DNA of 64,000 nucleotides from Panorpa germanica (lineage: Eukaryota; Arthropoda; Insecta; Mecoptera; Panorpidae), in the NCBI GenBank assembly GCA_963678705.1, contig OY783206.1, positions 21,339,807-21,403,806 of the forward strand, written 5' to 3'. The first letter of the stretch is position 1, and every line of letters starts with the position of its first letter. Both the position numbers and the translations under genes were made by a program. The notes under the pieces were generated by a model that did no database searches, was not told the origin of the DNA, and saw nothing but the letters and a program-made list of their open reading frames with translations. This document shows positions 12,611-24,539 of the stretch, in pieces.

Positions 12611-13600
12611 TAAAATTTTGCTCTCATGATAACTTATGTTAGTACAAAACAACTCCATAACGTACTGTCTGATGTGCTTGTACATTACTCTTACAATTTA
12701 TAAAACTGCAGTTTATATTCATAAACTTCGCAGGACCGCGTGGTATTTTCGTAATATATTTTACGTAAAATAATACCGTTTTTACTGTGGTTTTAAGTTT
12801 GCTTTAAATAACACAAATGTCAAAGAGTAATAATAGAGTATTTTAAAAGTAATTAAGTTGCTACTTTTGCTTTATGTTTAATCCGGCACTGGATTTTATC
12901 GAATGGCTCTGTTCAATCAATTACTTTCAGTGATAAAGACTCACTTTAATTTGGTCAACGGCTTGGCTTTGCGAAGTCCTGTCATCTGTAACTTTGGAAA
13001 TAAAGAACTTATTTGCTTTATTAAATAATTAATTTTTGACTTCGATTCTTCAATTTACGACCCGTCACTGGCCGCGCCCAAGTTGACATATCTCTGGATT
13101 CTATCTCGCACTAGCATCATATTTCAACATATCATTAGCCTTGCGTATTGTGGTTTCACAGTGGCGTACAAACTTAATCTAGACAAGTCATAATAACTCG
13201 CAATTTCATACGCAAATAACAATTAAAAAATAGTCATTTTTGTCCATTTAAACATTGAAAAGACAACAATAATAACAAATCTATCCATGATTTTCTTTTA
13301 TCCTCTTCGCTTCTATGAATTGCTATTCACATGACAGAGTGTAAAAGAGATGCACAACACTGAAACGTCAGCTGCCTCGGGTGATCATACAATTGTTTAC
13401 TTATTATTCTACAGCTTTCAATGCTGATTCTATACCGTCAAAAATGTTAAAAATTATTAAAAAGGCAATAGACAAAAGTAAATCGGACTCTAGGAAAGTT
13501 AGTTCACAAGCCAAGCAAACTCACGATATTTCCAGATTTAATAAAACACTTTATTTGAGATAATATCCAATAATTTATTAATAATAAAAGAATGGAAGAG
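12611..13600. other. Spacer downstream of CAP copy 1
   Basis: No supported gene. The last part (about 13498-13600) is the conserved downstream region of the CAP genes, repeated near 16770-16900 and 21900-22003, and carries poly(A)-signal-like AATAAA words on the minus strand. Confidence 0.4.
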
Positions 13601-16089
13601 TTAGAAAAAATTTAGCAAAAGTACGACATTAGTTCCGGTTAGCACCATCAGGAGGCTAGGAGATGTTGTTGCAACGGCACTCCAGTCAAGTCCTGTAAAG
13701 ATTTGTTAAGAACAATATTTAATTATGTAGAAATAGAAACAATTCAAGAAATATTCCATTCGTAGTTAACCGTAGGATTTCTTTGTTGGTAATGGATAGT
13801 AATAGTGTTGGCACTTAAGATTCTAGTTAAACATATCTACAGAATCGTGTGATTAGTTGGGACGATAGGAAAATGCAACAACTAAAATGTGAATGCATCC
13901 CGACGAATTTTGTTCCCAAAAATTATAAAAATTAAATTAGAAGCGATAAATTATAAAAAGAAAAGTTTGCTTTCATAGAATAAACATCTCGGTACTGGTT
14001 ATGGTTATCAATCAGTAGTTTATAGTTATTATTCAAATTACTAATTAATCTGATATACCTTTCGAAACAACCAATTCTTTAAAATTATAAGACAGAATTA
14101 CGATTGTATTCAATAAAGAAGACGTAAATATATTATGGTGTTGAAGCAATTCTAGGTATTTGTAGATATCGCACTGCAACAAGTCTAAACCTGCGAGTGT
14201 TCTTTGCGCGGCTTGAACTTAGCATTCCATTTATATTTTGTAGAGAATATATATAATTGATATTTTAAATAAAATAGACTAGACTAGATTCTGATCTTTA
14301 TTGATTGTTTTTAGTAACCCTCTTTTGTTATTGCAAAGTTACATCAAGAAAAAAAACATTCTTTCTAGTTTTCTAAATCTAGTCTTCTAGATACTAAATC
14401 TCAATAATTCCTATCTTATCCCACCTAATTAACACAATATTGTACTTATGAGTATTAATAAATAAGATTATTACCGCACAAATGTTTCTTATCGCCAAAA
14501 ATCGGTGGGTATCCATGGCAGCAATATGATCCAAAGTTGGAGCACAATTTCCCGGCTTGGAAAGGAATTCCTTCATATGGGAAATTATATATGTCATTAC
14601 GGTATTAGCTGTTATAGATACATATTAATTGAATATCTGTAGTTGAATATTGCATGTAACATCCCACCAGATAATTTTTATCAAATATCATTTGTTCGAA
14701 TTGTTTATCTTGCATTTTGGAAAGTAACGTATCTCTATTATCCTTCTGGACGTCGATAATGTCCATACCTTAGAAGTACATGCAGACAGAATGCTCTACA
14801 GTTTGGTTTGCGAAGTGTTTTATATTAAATACTTGAGCACCAACATTAAATCCCAAATCGACATTAGTGCATGTGCCGCCAGCACTTGATTTATACTTAA
14901 GTCAGTTTCGCTGTGAATTCCAATTCTTTAGACCATCGCATTGTCCACATGTTCGTCGCGTTTGCTTATGAAGAACTGGCATGTACCACTCTATAATATT
15001 GTGGATTTTCAGCATCAGTTCCCCTGAAACAGTTACACTTTTAAATTATTGAAATAATTAGATTTTGATAATGACGATGTTGACTATTAGACTAGCCATA
15101 AATCTTAAATTTGAGAAAAATCTTTCTGATAAATTTAGATATTTTGATTCCGAATATTTTCTTCATAGCCTCAATTTTGATGAGTTAGAACGCCATCAAA
15201 TTAAGTTTGTATTTGACGGTTTGAAATTATTTACTTAATAAATTGTTTTATATCCGCGAACTATTTATTGTACTAAAAAATATTTAAAGAACAGAATTGT
15301 ATATGATATATTTTATGAGACAATAGGTTTAAGCTATATGGGTAAAATTATGAACGCATGCACTTTTTGTTATTTGTTTTCCATTGGTTTGAATCTTAAC
15401 TAAGTTTCAATAAGAGATGTCACTGAAGACATAATATTTTCGTGCAAATTGGTCGAATTTAAATTTTAATCCAAAGTAAAAATACTGACTTTATCAAGGA
15501 ACAAAATCTCTGCCAAACTTCAATACAATGACGGTTGTATGTTGACAATTCAAATGTGGGTCGAAGTTAAACATGTTTTTGAGATACTGTAGTTACCCAT
15601 TTTGAAAAATTCATTTTGAGAAAAGCTTGATTAAAAGTTTCCGTCTCCCATTTAACTTAGAATATATACTTTACCATGTAGTAATTTGCATTTATGTATT
15701 AATTTTATTTTATTTATAACAAGGTACAAATGTTTTCACAAAATAATTCTTTAATTTTAGAATAAGATGTTATTTATTATTCTTATTATTACAAACTGAT
15801 TATTAACAATAACTGATATTAATTTTTTTTATACACATGGCCAACTGTACTGTTCTACTGAAACGTATAAGGTCATGTGATTCACCACAACCATTAGAAG
15901 CGAATTTGCTAAACATAAATCCTTCGGGAGGCTCTCGAAATGTTGGTCTACAAAGAAAATGTCTTTTGTTTCCGCACAACGATTTCCTGCAGAAATCAGT
16001 TATTACGTCGTTATTTGCTACGGAACTTCTCTCTTCCCTGTTCCTGGGGCTGCGGGAAAAACAAGAAAGACCAAAGCAATTCGACACAT
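13601..16089 (-). pseudogene. CAP-domain (antigen-5-like) gene copy 1, disabled
   Basis: The three-exon layout is the same as in the intact copy at 22004-24256. Exon 1 starts at ATG 16089, exon 2 is 15023-14475 (549 nt, same length as the intact copy), and exon 3 is 13692-13601. Lesions seen: an 11-base deletion in the signal-peptide codons that shifts the frame; a further in-frame stop and deletion soon after; about 215 extra bases (15677-15891) at the splice donor of exon 1; a Leu-to-stop change (TTA to TAA) and a Gln-to-stop change in exon 2; and a Cys-to-Phe change in the C-x-x-C motif. Exon 3 still encodes the hydrophobic tail. It is clearly a decayed tandem duplicate. Confidence 0.85.
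15677..15891. other. Insertion at the exon 1 donor of CAP copy 1
   Basis: Compared with copy 3 (TTTACCATCAGAAGC at 24026-24040), copy 1 has CTTTACCAT near 15668-15676 and then about 215 extra bases before CCATTAGAAGC at 15891. The inserted segment is AT-rich with no recognised ends. Short CAT repeats flank it. Confidence 0.6.
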
Positions 16090-16904
16090 TGTATGAGTTA
16101 GGACGGAATTAATTTGATTAAGAGAATTAGGGTTTTGTTTTATGTGGCTTACTACTACTCTTTTACGAATATATTTGACACCAATATTAAATAAAAATAT
16201 CTTTTAAAAAAACTAAGCTTTGGTACTTTTCGCCTTCGTTTTGGTACCATCATGATCATGATGTCGCCCTCATAGAATTCTTTTATTTACAGAAATTTTT
16301 TAAAGGGGAAATTTGTAGTAAATTCTTTCTTATTCAAGATTCACTAAACCTGTATGAACATAGAGAATAGAGCTATAATAGGGTAGTGCCAGCATTTCTA
16401 ATGTACAAGTCATACAACGGTTTCAAAACAAAATGCTTTAGCAAATTGTTAATGTTCGAAACTGGTTAGTACACTAAGATTTCGGTATAGTCTACGTAAA
16501 AAGCGAAATCAAAGTCATGAGCATGAAATATCTACTTGGATTGCAAGATCATCCTGATGAATCAGCAGCAGAAATTTATTCCCATAAACCAACAAGGAGG
16601 TTGGAAGGGAAGAAATTCAATAGACTTAGCCGAACCACCTTAGCAGAAGTTACTTTACACATAATGTTAATAGGATACGTAGTAGCCTGCGTCATCGGAG
16701 CATGGCTATGCCACATGACATATTTATGTTACCTCGGCAAAAAGTTAATGGTGTCTAGAATGGCCACTAGAAAAGTTTTCCAAGGTCTTTCGAATTCGAA
16801 TAATTGGTGTGACGCAAACCACGATTTTTCTATATTTAATAAAACACTATTTTTGAGTCAATATTTAATAATTTAATAGAAGTAAAATAGAATACGAATT
16901 AGGA
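16090..16904. other. Spacer between CAP copies 1 and 2
   Basis: The bases just after 16089 (to about 16200) are the diverged promoter region of copy 1. About 16770-16904 is the conserved downstream flank of copy 2. A 119-codon plus-strand frame (16517-16876) has no recognisable domain and its end is antisense to that flank, so I do not call it a gene. Confidence 0.4.
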
Positions 16905-19051
16905 GAAATTTAACAAATTGATGACGTTGGTTCCGGTGAGCACCATCATGAGGCTAGGAGACTCCAGTCAAGTCCTGTAAAGAAACAATTGTTATAAAAG
17001 ATTTGTTAAAGACAATATTCAATTATTTAGAAATAGAAACAATTTAAGAAATAGTCCATTCAGTTAACTTAATTACAAACATCTCGTTAATGTTTATGGT
17101 TATCAATCAGTAGTTTATAGTTATTATTCAAATTACTAATTATTCTGATATACTTTTTAAAAAAACAAATTGTGCTGGAAAATTATAATGCAGAATTACA
17201 ATTGTATGGATTTGAGGTCTTCATTTGTTATTTTAAAACATCTGAATGAGTTTATCTTTCATATACCTATAATATCAAATTTCATTTACTTTGGTTCCTA
17301 CTCGAAATTTTTTGATTTTATTCCTCGAAACGGGAACTAAAAATCAATGTGACTTTCCAGGAATCTTTTCTGTGACTCCTCTGTCTTTAAATTTCGCCCT
17401 TAGTCTATGAAGTAACCGAGTAACAAAACAAACAATTAGCAGATATCGCCCTGCAACAAGTCTAAACCTGCATTTCTATCTTATCCCTCGTAATTCACAC
17501 AATATTGTACTTATGAGTATTAATAAATAAGTTAATTACCGCACAAATGTTTCTTATCGCCAAAAATCGGTGGGTATCCATGACAAACAAGTGGTCTACA
17601 GTTGGAGTACAATTTTCAAGCTTGGAAAGAAATTCCTTTATAAGGGAAATTATAAATGGCATCACTATAGTTGCTGTTATAGGCACAGATTATGAGAATA
17701 GAGTTTAGTGAATATCTCATGTAACATCCCACCCGATAAGCTTTATCAAATATCATTTGTGCAATTCCTTCATTTCGCAATTTGGAAAGTAACGTATCTC
17801 TATTATTCTTCTGTAGGTCGACAATATCAATGCCTAAGAGGAACTTGCTGATGGTTGTCTCAATAATTTGATTAGCCATGTTCTTCACATAAATTTCCGC
17901 ATAGGTAGGTTTGTATCCAAAGTGAAGGATCTTTCATCCTAGAAACCACTTCAGCCATATATTCCAATTCTTTAGACCATCGCATTGTAAACATGTTGGT
18001 CGCGTTTGCTTTTAGGGAACTGGCATGCAACACCCTGAAGATATTATTGATTTTTAGCATGAGTTCCCCTAAAACAGTTACACTTTTAAAAACTTGAATT
18101 AATTTTGTTAGTGACGAAGTTGACTATTAGACTAGCCATAAATCTTGAAAATGTCTCTTGAAATCTTTAAAAGCAGAGAAGTTGCCGAAAAGCTGCTAAA
18201 TAAAACTCCCTTACAAAAACAGAGCCGCCATTTTATGCTTTCTCTTTAAGTTACTTCTATTGAACTAAACTTTAGATGTATGTAAGATGCCTAATGTTCT
18301 AGCCTCATTTAAGCTTAAATTTAAAGTTTTGACCTTTTTTTATGTTTTTTCGAGCACATTTATGTTTAAACTATTTATTTTATTGGATACATTTCAGAAC
18401 GTTAAAAATCCTTTTAAATGATATCATATTATGATAAATTTTTCTACTATATTAGCTTTAAGAAATTGCGGAAAATTGTAAGCGCATGCACTTCCTGTAA
18501 AATGGCTTCTAATGTTTTGAATAATAGTCATTTTCAGTAATCAAGCAATGCTTCTTAATATAAAGAATCTTTCACAAAGTGGTGTCATTTTAAATCAAAG
18601 GAAAAACACAACATTTTCGTGAAAAGTGGTGATTTTTTTGTATTAATGTAAAATACAAAGTATGAGATTAACACCTGCCAAATGTCATTGCAATGACGTT
18701 TTTTTGTTGACTTTCAAAAAGAGTGCAAAATCTTAAATGACAGCTCTTGTTGGGAGACTGTATAAGTTGTTGTAATTTTTAAGAGATTATAATCACCCAT
18801 TTTGAATTTTGATTAAATACCTTACCATCAAATGAAAATTTACTGAACACATATTCTTCAGCACTTATGTGAACATCCGGTCTGCAGTGTACATGAGATT
18901 TGTTTCCGCACAAAGATTTCCCACAGAAATCAGTTAGAACGTCGTATCCATAAGGCGATCTGCTACGGAACTTTTCCGTTCCTTGTCCTTGTTCTTGAAG
19001 TCGTGGGAAGAACGACAGAAAAATAATAAACACTAAAGCAATTCGACACAT
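16905..19051 (-). pseudogene. CAP-domain gene copy 2, disabled
   Basis: Exon 1 (19051-18826, 226 nt) is fully open and the same length as in the intact copy, with a signal peptide and the N-terminal cysteines, and it ends at a good donor (G|GTAAGG). Exon 2 (18068-17540) is 529 nt, 20 shorter than the other copies. It is frameshifted after about 60 codons, and it has a Gly-to-stop change (GGA to TGA) just before the C-x-x-C segment. Exon 3 (from 16974) has an internal deletion that removes part of the start of the tail and breaks its frame. The CAP landmarks (NNIFR, NM-x-x-M-x-W, QMIFDK, VGCYM) are still readable. Recent inactivation is likely, since exon 1 and the TATA box remain intact. Confidence 0.85.
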
Positions 19052-19116
19052 TGTACGGATTAAGACAAAATTAATTAGGTCAATTGAATTAGTGTTTTGT
19101 TTTATGTGTCTTGCTG

Positions 19117-19127
19117 CTATTTTTATA
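19117..19127 (-). promoter_or_regulatory. TATA box of CAP copy 2
   Basis: The minus strand reads TATAAAAATAG about 70 bases upstream of the ATG at 19051. The same region is recognisable but diverged in copies 1 and 3 (GTAAAAGAGTAG and GTAAAAATACAG), so copy 2 keeps the best TATA match although its coding region is broken. Confidence 0.55.
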
Positions 19128-19129
19128 CG

Positions 19130-20005
19130 AATATCATTGTTACCAGCATTACATGTATTTTACGTAAAAAATTTATTTACATTTTCCATAAATTTTCTAA
19201 AAACTACTAATTTACTAAGTTTTCTAAAATAAATGAAATATTGGTTTGACTTAAAAGTAATTTCTATTGGGTAATTTCAAATAAAAAGTTAGACTTAGTC
19301 GATCTATAACAGAAGAGGTCACTTTTCACATAATTTTAATACGTTAAGCAATATAATGCGCTATCGGTGGCAATCTCCCATGTCAATTTGATTATTGTCC
19401 CCTAGGACAAATTAAGATCCAATACCAAGATATTTGAAACACACCAAAAAGACGTCCAAAATGTTAGTGGTTAGTGTTAATCCACTAGAAAGGGTTTCCA
19501 AGACCGTTCGAATTCTAAAAATTGGGGTATCACATTGGCTCAATATATAAAAATTGAACCACCTATAAGTATCTCTTATAATAGCATACTGTCTTATATT
19601 GGATAGGTCTTAGGATAGGAGAAAGGTACCAGAGATGTGACTTTAAATAAATGCATATACTAAATATAAAATACCTATTTTCCATTCGGAAAATATAAAA
19701 TACTTTTCTTATTTTTATTACTGCATAGTGTTTTTCCGTAAACTGGTAAACTTGATTGATAGAAATAGGTGCATTTGAAAGAAAAAGTGGTAAACAGCTT
19801 GCTGGACATTTATAGGTTCCCATACATTTGATAAAGTAGCTGAATTGATTGCTGATGTAACATGCAGAATTTGATTTGAAATTATCAAAGATTGACCAAA
19901 GTCAATGGACCAAACAGAATTAATGCTTTTGAAGCATATGGGAAACCTGATTCAAGTAAACTGAGTGTGTGATGTAATTTAAGTTAACATTAAAAATATT
20001 GGAGT
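19130..20005. other. Spacer between CAP copy 2 and the hAT element
   Basis: No supported gene. Around 19480-19540 there is a faint match to 16750-16800, suggesting a further decayed piece of the CAP downstream flank. Confidence 0.35.
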
Positions 20006-20050
<45 letters not shown>

Positions 20051-20057
20051 CGATGAT
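20006..20057 (+). repeat. (GAT)n microsatellite
   Basis: About 17 uninterrupted or nearly uninterrupted GAT units, ending in a GAC variant. Confidence 0.97.
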
Positions 20058-20104
20058 GTATTATTTTAGATTCGTATAGAAAATATTTTTAAAGTGTAAC
20101 ACGT

Positions 20105-21621
20105 AGAGATGTGCACAAATACTCGTACTTTATTTAATGTATTTAAATACAAAATACAAATACCTCGTTATTTCTTTATTTCAAACACAAAATACAAAAT
20201 ATGTATTTTAAAAATACTTTTGAGGAAATAGAAGACTCTTTATGTTACTAATATAAATGTTATTTTTTTATTAATTAAGAGAATTTACATAAAATATTAA
20301 TTTTACTTATATCACGGATTTTAATAGACTTGAATCATGTTTGTCCAATTGTCTTCAAAATTTTTGATAATTTTAAATCAAATTCTGCATTTATATCAGC
20401 AATTAATTCAGCTACCTTATCATAAGTATCCTATCAATCCAATGAGCAGTTACACCCAGATAACTCTTTTTGGAAGACGACCATATATCAGCTGTTGTAC
20501 ATATAAAGTCAACAGATTTTAAACCTATTTTTGTATTGTCTTTGAATTTCATGTATTTTTCAGATATTTTATTATTGCACATTCGACGAGTCATTGTTTT
20601 TGGTTGATTTAATAGTTGTTGAGTACCTTCAATTAGAATCATGCCTTAAAAGAATTATTTTCCACAATTGATATTGGCGACATTGTATCAACTATAAAAT
20701 TAACAATTAACAGGTCGAAGTTAATTGACTTGAATTGTTAGAAACAAACAAAATATTTGCCTTTGTACTATGACATAATTTTTCAACAATTTATACACCT
20801 TTTGCTACTTGTTAAGCCAGGGCGGTCATAGTAATGGAGTGATTGTACGGCCTGTCTCAGTATGGCACCCAAATTCAACGAATTTCGGCCGGACGTATAC
20901 GCGGAACTACGCTTTACCTATTCGAATCCTCTAAATGTAATGAGACCTCTCACACTGCAAGCGGCAAAGCCGTCCGAATACAGGCGGTACCTACCTCTCT
21001 CATTAGAACCGAATAACAGCGAATTTTATGGTGATGCCACCACCACCACAACGCTATCCTATCCGAACCTTTGTAAATGCAAACAGCCGCCTCAGACCGG
21101 AAGGGATACTTAAGAACGCGCGTTGTATCTCCGCAATCTTTAAAAAGTTAAAGTAAAAGTTTGCTGTCATGATAAATAATGTTAGTGCAAAACAACACCA
21201 ATACACCCCCTACAGTGCACAAGTTGCTTGGAGTACTGTCGTATCGGTACGTGAATTGTATGTATTGTGACACACACATTCGGTTTGCTTTGAGAATAGT
21301 AGCCGCTCTTTTAATCCGCCGATTTGCGTCCAAATTCGCCGTCGCTTAAATACGGTGCCATACTGCGACAGGCCTAAAACGAAAATCAAATGTCTTAGAT
21401 AGTTTTGGATCATAGACGGTGCTAATGTTGGTAGGGTTTTACGTTTATATTAAATATGTTATAAAAATAATGTTTACGTATTAACACTATGAAGTAATAG
21501 GAAATATGAAATAGGAAATAGGTTTGTAAAAGTTTTCAAATAAAATATAACGTTCTAGAAAATAGATATTTTGTATTTGTATTTTGAGTATGCTATGTAT
21601 TTAAAAAACGCACATTTCTGA
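20105..21621 (-). mobile_element. hAT-family DNA transposon, decayed, with perfect 8-bp target duplication
   Basis: The element is flanked by identical 8-bp sequences, TAACACGT at 20097-20104 and 21622-21629, the expected target-duplication length for hAT. Its ends are imperfect inverted repeats (AGAGATGTGC at left; the right end read inward gives TCAGAAATGTGC). The minus-strand frame 20642-20412 carries a typical hAT transposase piece (ICTTADIWSS, then YLGVTAHWID), and a further match just upstream (an FIVDTMSP-like segment near 20700) lies in another frame segment. The catalytic C-terminal part is missing, so it is non-autonomous. A MITE is nested at 20849-21374. The right end and its flank recur in an Epac intron. 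Confidence 0.87.
20849..21374 (+). repeat. MITE with GGCCTGTC terminal inverted repeats, nested in hAT
   Basis: The left end GGCCTGTCTCAGTATGG and the right end CCATACTGCGACAGGCC are inverted repeats with one mismatch. The copy is 526 bp with no coding capacity. Other copies are at 12349 (half), 52650-53344 and a scrap at 61345-61410. Confidence 0.88.
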
Positions 21622-21870
21622 TAACACGTGTGCGAAGTTCCGCCCCAGTAAAACGTCTTTTTTCGTTTGATGGAATGATGATGATACTTCATAGATGAAA
21701 AATTAACGAATAATTATTTGAACAAATAGTGGTATTAAAATCCGTGACAAAAATAACTTTTACATTAGGAACAAAAAAAATATTTTATTTTCCCAACGGT
21801 ATTTTTCAAAAACATATTTTGCATTTTTATCATCTTTGGTTATATCTTTGTCAACTGTTGAATATCAATA
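21120..21870 (+). repeat. Block also present at 53100-53835 in an Epac intron
   Basis: The right half of the MITE, the right end of the hAT element, its 8-bp target sequence and about 240 bases beyond it are shared with 53100-53835, nearly base for base. The shared block crosses element boundaries, so it was copied as a unit after both insertions or is part of a larger mobile unit. Confidence 0.85.
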
Positions 21871-21975
21871 AAATTTAAAAAATCCAACTATAAATAGTTA
21901 GTTCGCAAGCCACGGAAGTTCACGAAATTTCCAGATTTAATAAAACACTTTATTTGTGAGATAATACGCAATAAT

Positions 21976-21981
21976 TTTATT
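21976..21981 (-). terminator. Polyadenylation signal of CAP copy 3
   Basis: AATAAA on the minus strand, 23 bases past the stop codon at 22004. A second AATAAA lies at 21949-21954. Confidence 0.6.
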
Positions 21982-22003
21982 TAATGTAATAAAAAAGAAA
22001 AAG

Positions 22004-24256
22004 TTAGAAGATTAACCAAAGGGCAACGCTAGTTCCGGTTAGCACCATCAGGAGGTTAGGAGATATTGTTGCAGTGGCACTCCAGTCAACTCCTGTAAAG
22101 AAACAATTGTTATAAAAGAGTTTTTAAAGATAATATTCAATTATGTAGAAATAGAGACAATTCAAGAAATATTCCATTCATATAGTTAACGTAGGATTTC
22201 TTTGTTGGTAATGGATAGTAATAGTGTTGGCACTTAAGATTCTAGTTAAACATATCTACAGAATCGTGTGATTAGTTAGGACGATAGGAAAATGCAACAA
22301 CTAAAATGTGAATGCGACTCCTTTAGCTTTAATTATTTTTACTCCCGCTCATCTATTGAGGCCAATAGCCCATGTTTAGAGGGTGCTCTTTCCCAGACTA
22401 ATGTTGTTCCCAAAAATATAGAAAGGTTAAATTAGGAACAAATTATAAAAAAGGGGAAGTTTCCTCTAGTGGAAACTCGGTATATCTCGCTATAATGGAC
22501 ATCTGGTAATGTTTGTGGTTATCAATCAATAGTTTATAGTTATTATTCAAATTACAAATTAATCTGATAAACAACAACAAATTTAAAACAACAAATTCTC
22601 CCAAATTATAAGGCAACTGTATTCAATATAGAAGACGTAAATATTTTATGGTGTTGAAGCAATTATAGAAATTTGCAGATACCGCACTGCAACAAGTCTA
22701 AACCTGCGAGTGTTCTTTGCGCGGCTGGAACTTAAAATTCCTATCTTATCCCACCTAATTCACACAATATTGTCCTTGTGAGTATTAATAAATAAGATTA
22801 TTACCGCACAAACGCTTCTTATCGCCAAAAATTGGTGGGTATCCATGGCAACCATATTTTCCACAGTTAGAGCACAATTTTCCAGCTTGGAAAGGAATTC
22901 CTTCATATGGATAATTATATGAATCACTACTGTATTGGCTATTATAGACACAAGCTAATTGAATAACTGTAGTTGAAAATTGCATGTAACATCCCACCAG
23001 ATAATTTTTATCAAATATCATTTGTTCAATTTCTTCATCTTGCATTTTGGAAAGTATCGTATCTCTATTATCCTTCTGGAGGTCGATAATGTCCATGCCT
23101 AAGAAGTGCATACAGATAGAATGTTCTATAGTTTGGTTTGCGAAGTGTGTTATATTATATACTTTAGAACTAATTTTAAAACCCAAATCGACATTAATGC
23201 ATGTACGTGGTTGTTCTACAGTAGTCACCAAAACGTAGGCAATGTATTCCAATTCTTTAGACCATCGCATTGTCCACATGTTCGTCGCGTTTGCTTTTGA
23301 AGAACTGGCATGTACCAATCGGTATATATTGTGGATTTTCAGCATCATTTCACCTGAAACAGTTACACTTTTAAATTATTGAAATAATTAGATTTTGATA
23401 ATGACGAAGTTGAGTATTAGACTACCCATAAATCTTAAATTTGAGTAAACACTTTCTAATAAATTAAGGTATTCTGATTCTGAATAATTAGCCTGAATAT
23501 TTAGCCTGAATTGTATGAGTTAAAAATCCATCAAATTAAGTTAGCATTTGACGGTTTGAAATTATTTACTTAATAAATTGTTTTATATCCGTGAACTATT
23601 TATTGTATTAAAAAATATTTCAAGAAAAATTGTAGAATAGTATATGATATATTTTATGAGACAGTTTGTTGCTGACTTCCACATCTTAACTAATTTGTAA
23701 TAATCAAGGTGTTTCGATAAGTGATGTCATTTTAAATCAACAGAAAAACACAATATTTTTGTGAAAAGTGATGATATTCTGTTTTTAATCCAAAGTAAAA
23801 GCACTGAGTTTAGTAATAGAATACAATATCTGCCAAATGTCACCACAATGACGGTTGTATGTTGACAATTCAAATGTGGGCCGAAATTAAATATGACATC
23901 TCTTGTTAAAAGACTTGTGTAAGTTGCTTTAGGTTTTGAGAAACTCCAGTTACCCATTTTTTTAAATTCATTTTGAGAAAGGTTGAATAAACTTTTAGGT
24001 TTTATAGGTAACTTAGAACATATACTTTACCATCAGAAGCGAATTTGCTAAACAAAAATCCTTTGCCAGGTCGCGTTGTTGTTCTACAAAACATATGTTC
24101 CCCATCCTTATCCTTGATGCACAATGATTTCCTGCAGAAATCAGATATTACGTCGTACCTATACGGCGATTTGCTACGGAACTTCTCTCTTCCCTGTTCC
24201 TGGAGCCGCGGGAAAAACAACACAAAAGTAATAAAGACCAAAGCAATTCTACACAT
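22004..24256 (-). CDS. CAP/antigen-5-like secreted protein, intact, putative GPI tail (3 exons)
   Basis: Exons are 24256-24031, 23353-22805 and 22092-22004. Donors G|GTAAAG and G|GTAATA and acceptors TTTCAG and TTACAG keep the frame, giving 287 residues. Residues 1 to about 21 are a signal peptide; cysteines follow in a DFC-x4-LC arrangement. The CAP landmarks come in order: HNIYR (83-87), NM-x-x-M-x-W (100-106), QMIFDK, VGC (195-197), LACVYN, and a CSNC segment (236-239). The usual CAP2 His of the HFTQMVW motif is not seen. Exon 3 adds about 28 residues with a hydrophobic end (LLMVLTGTSVALWLIF), typical of a GPI-addition signal. I infer an anchored or secreted CAP protein; its substrate is unknown. 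This is the only intact one of three tandem copies. The family includes venom allergen 5 proteins, but most insect members are not toxins. Confidence 0.88.
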
Positions 24257-24539
24257 TTTATGAGTTAGGACAGAATCAGACAGAATTAATTTGGTTAAGA
24301 ATTAATAATTAGTGTTTTGTTTTAAGTGGCTTGCTACTGTATTTTTACAAATATAATTGTCACCAGCGTTACATGTATTTTAGGTGAAGTAGTCTTAAAA
24401 TCTTTCATAAATTTACTTTTTCTAAAGTAAACGAAATATTGGGTCGACTAAAAGTAACATTTGGTTTTGCTATATCATAATTAATTTTTATTTTATACAA
24501 AAAATTAACTTTTTACAATTATATATTTTACATTTTGTT
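24257..24539. other. Promoter-side flank of CAP copy 3
   Basis: The first ~110 bases are conserved with the upstream flanks of copies 1 and 2 (for example TTGTTTTAAGTGGCTTGC at 24317). Nothing further is supported. Confidence 0.5.

Noticed and set aside
15837-16112. Plus-strand 91-codon frame
   Set aside because: Antisense shadow of CAP copy 1 exon 1.
16517-16876. 119-codon plus-strand frame between CAP copies 1 and 2
   Set aside because: No motif or conservation; its end is antisense to the shared CAP downstream flank.
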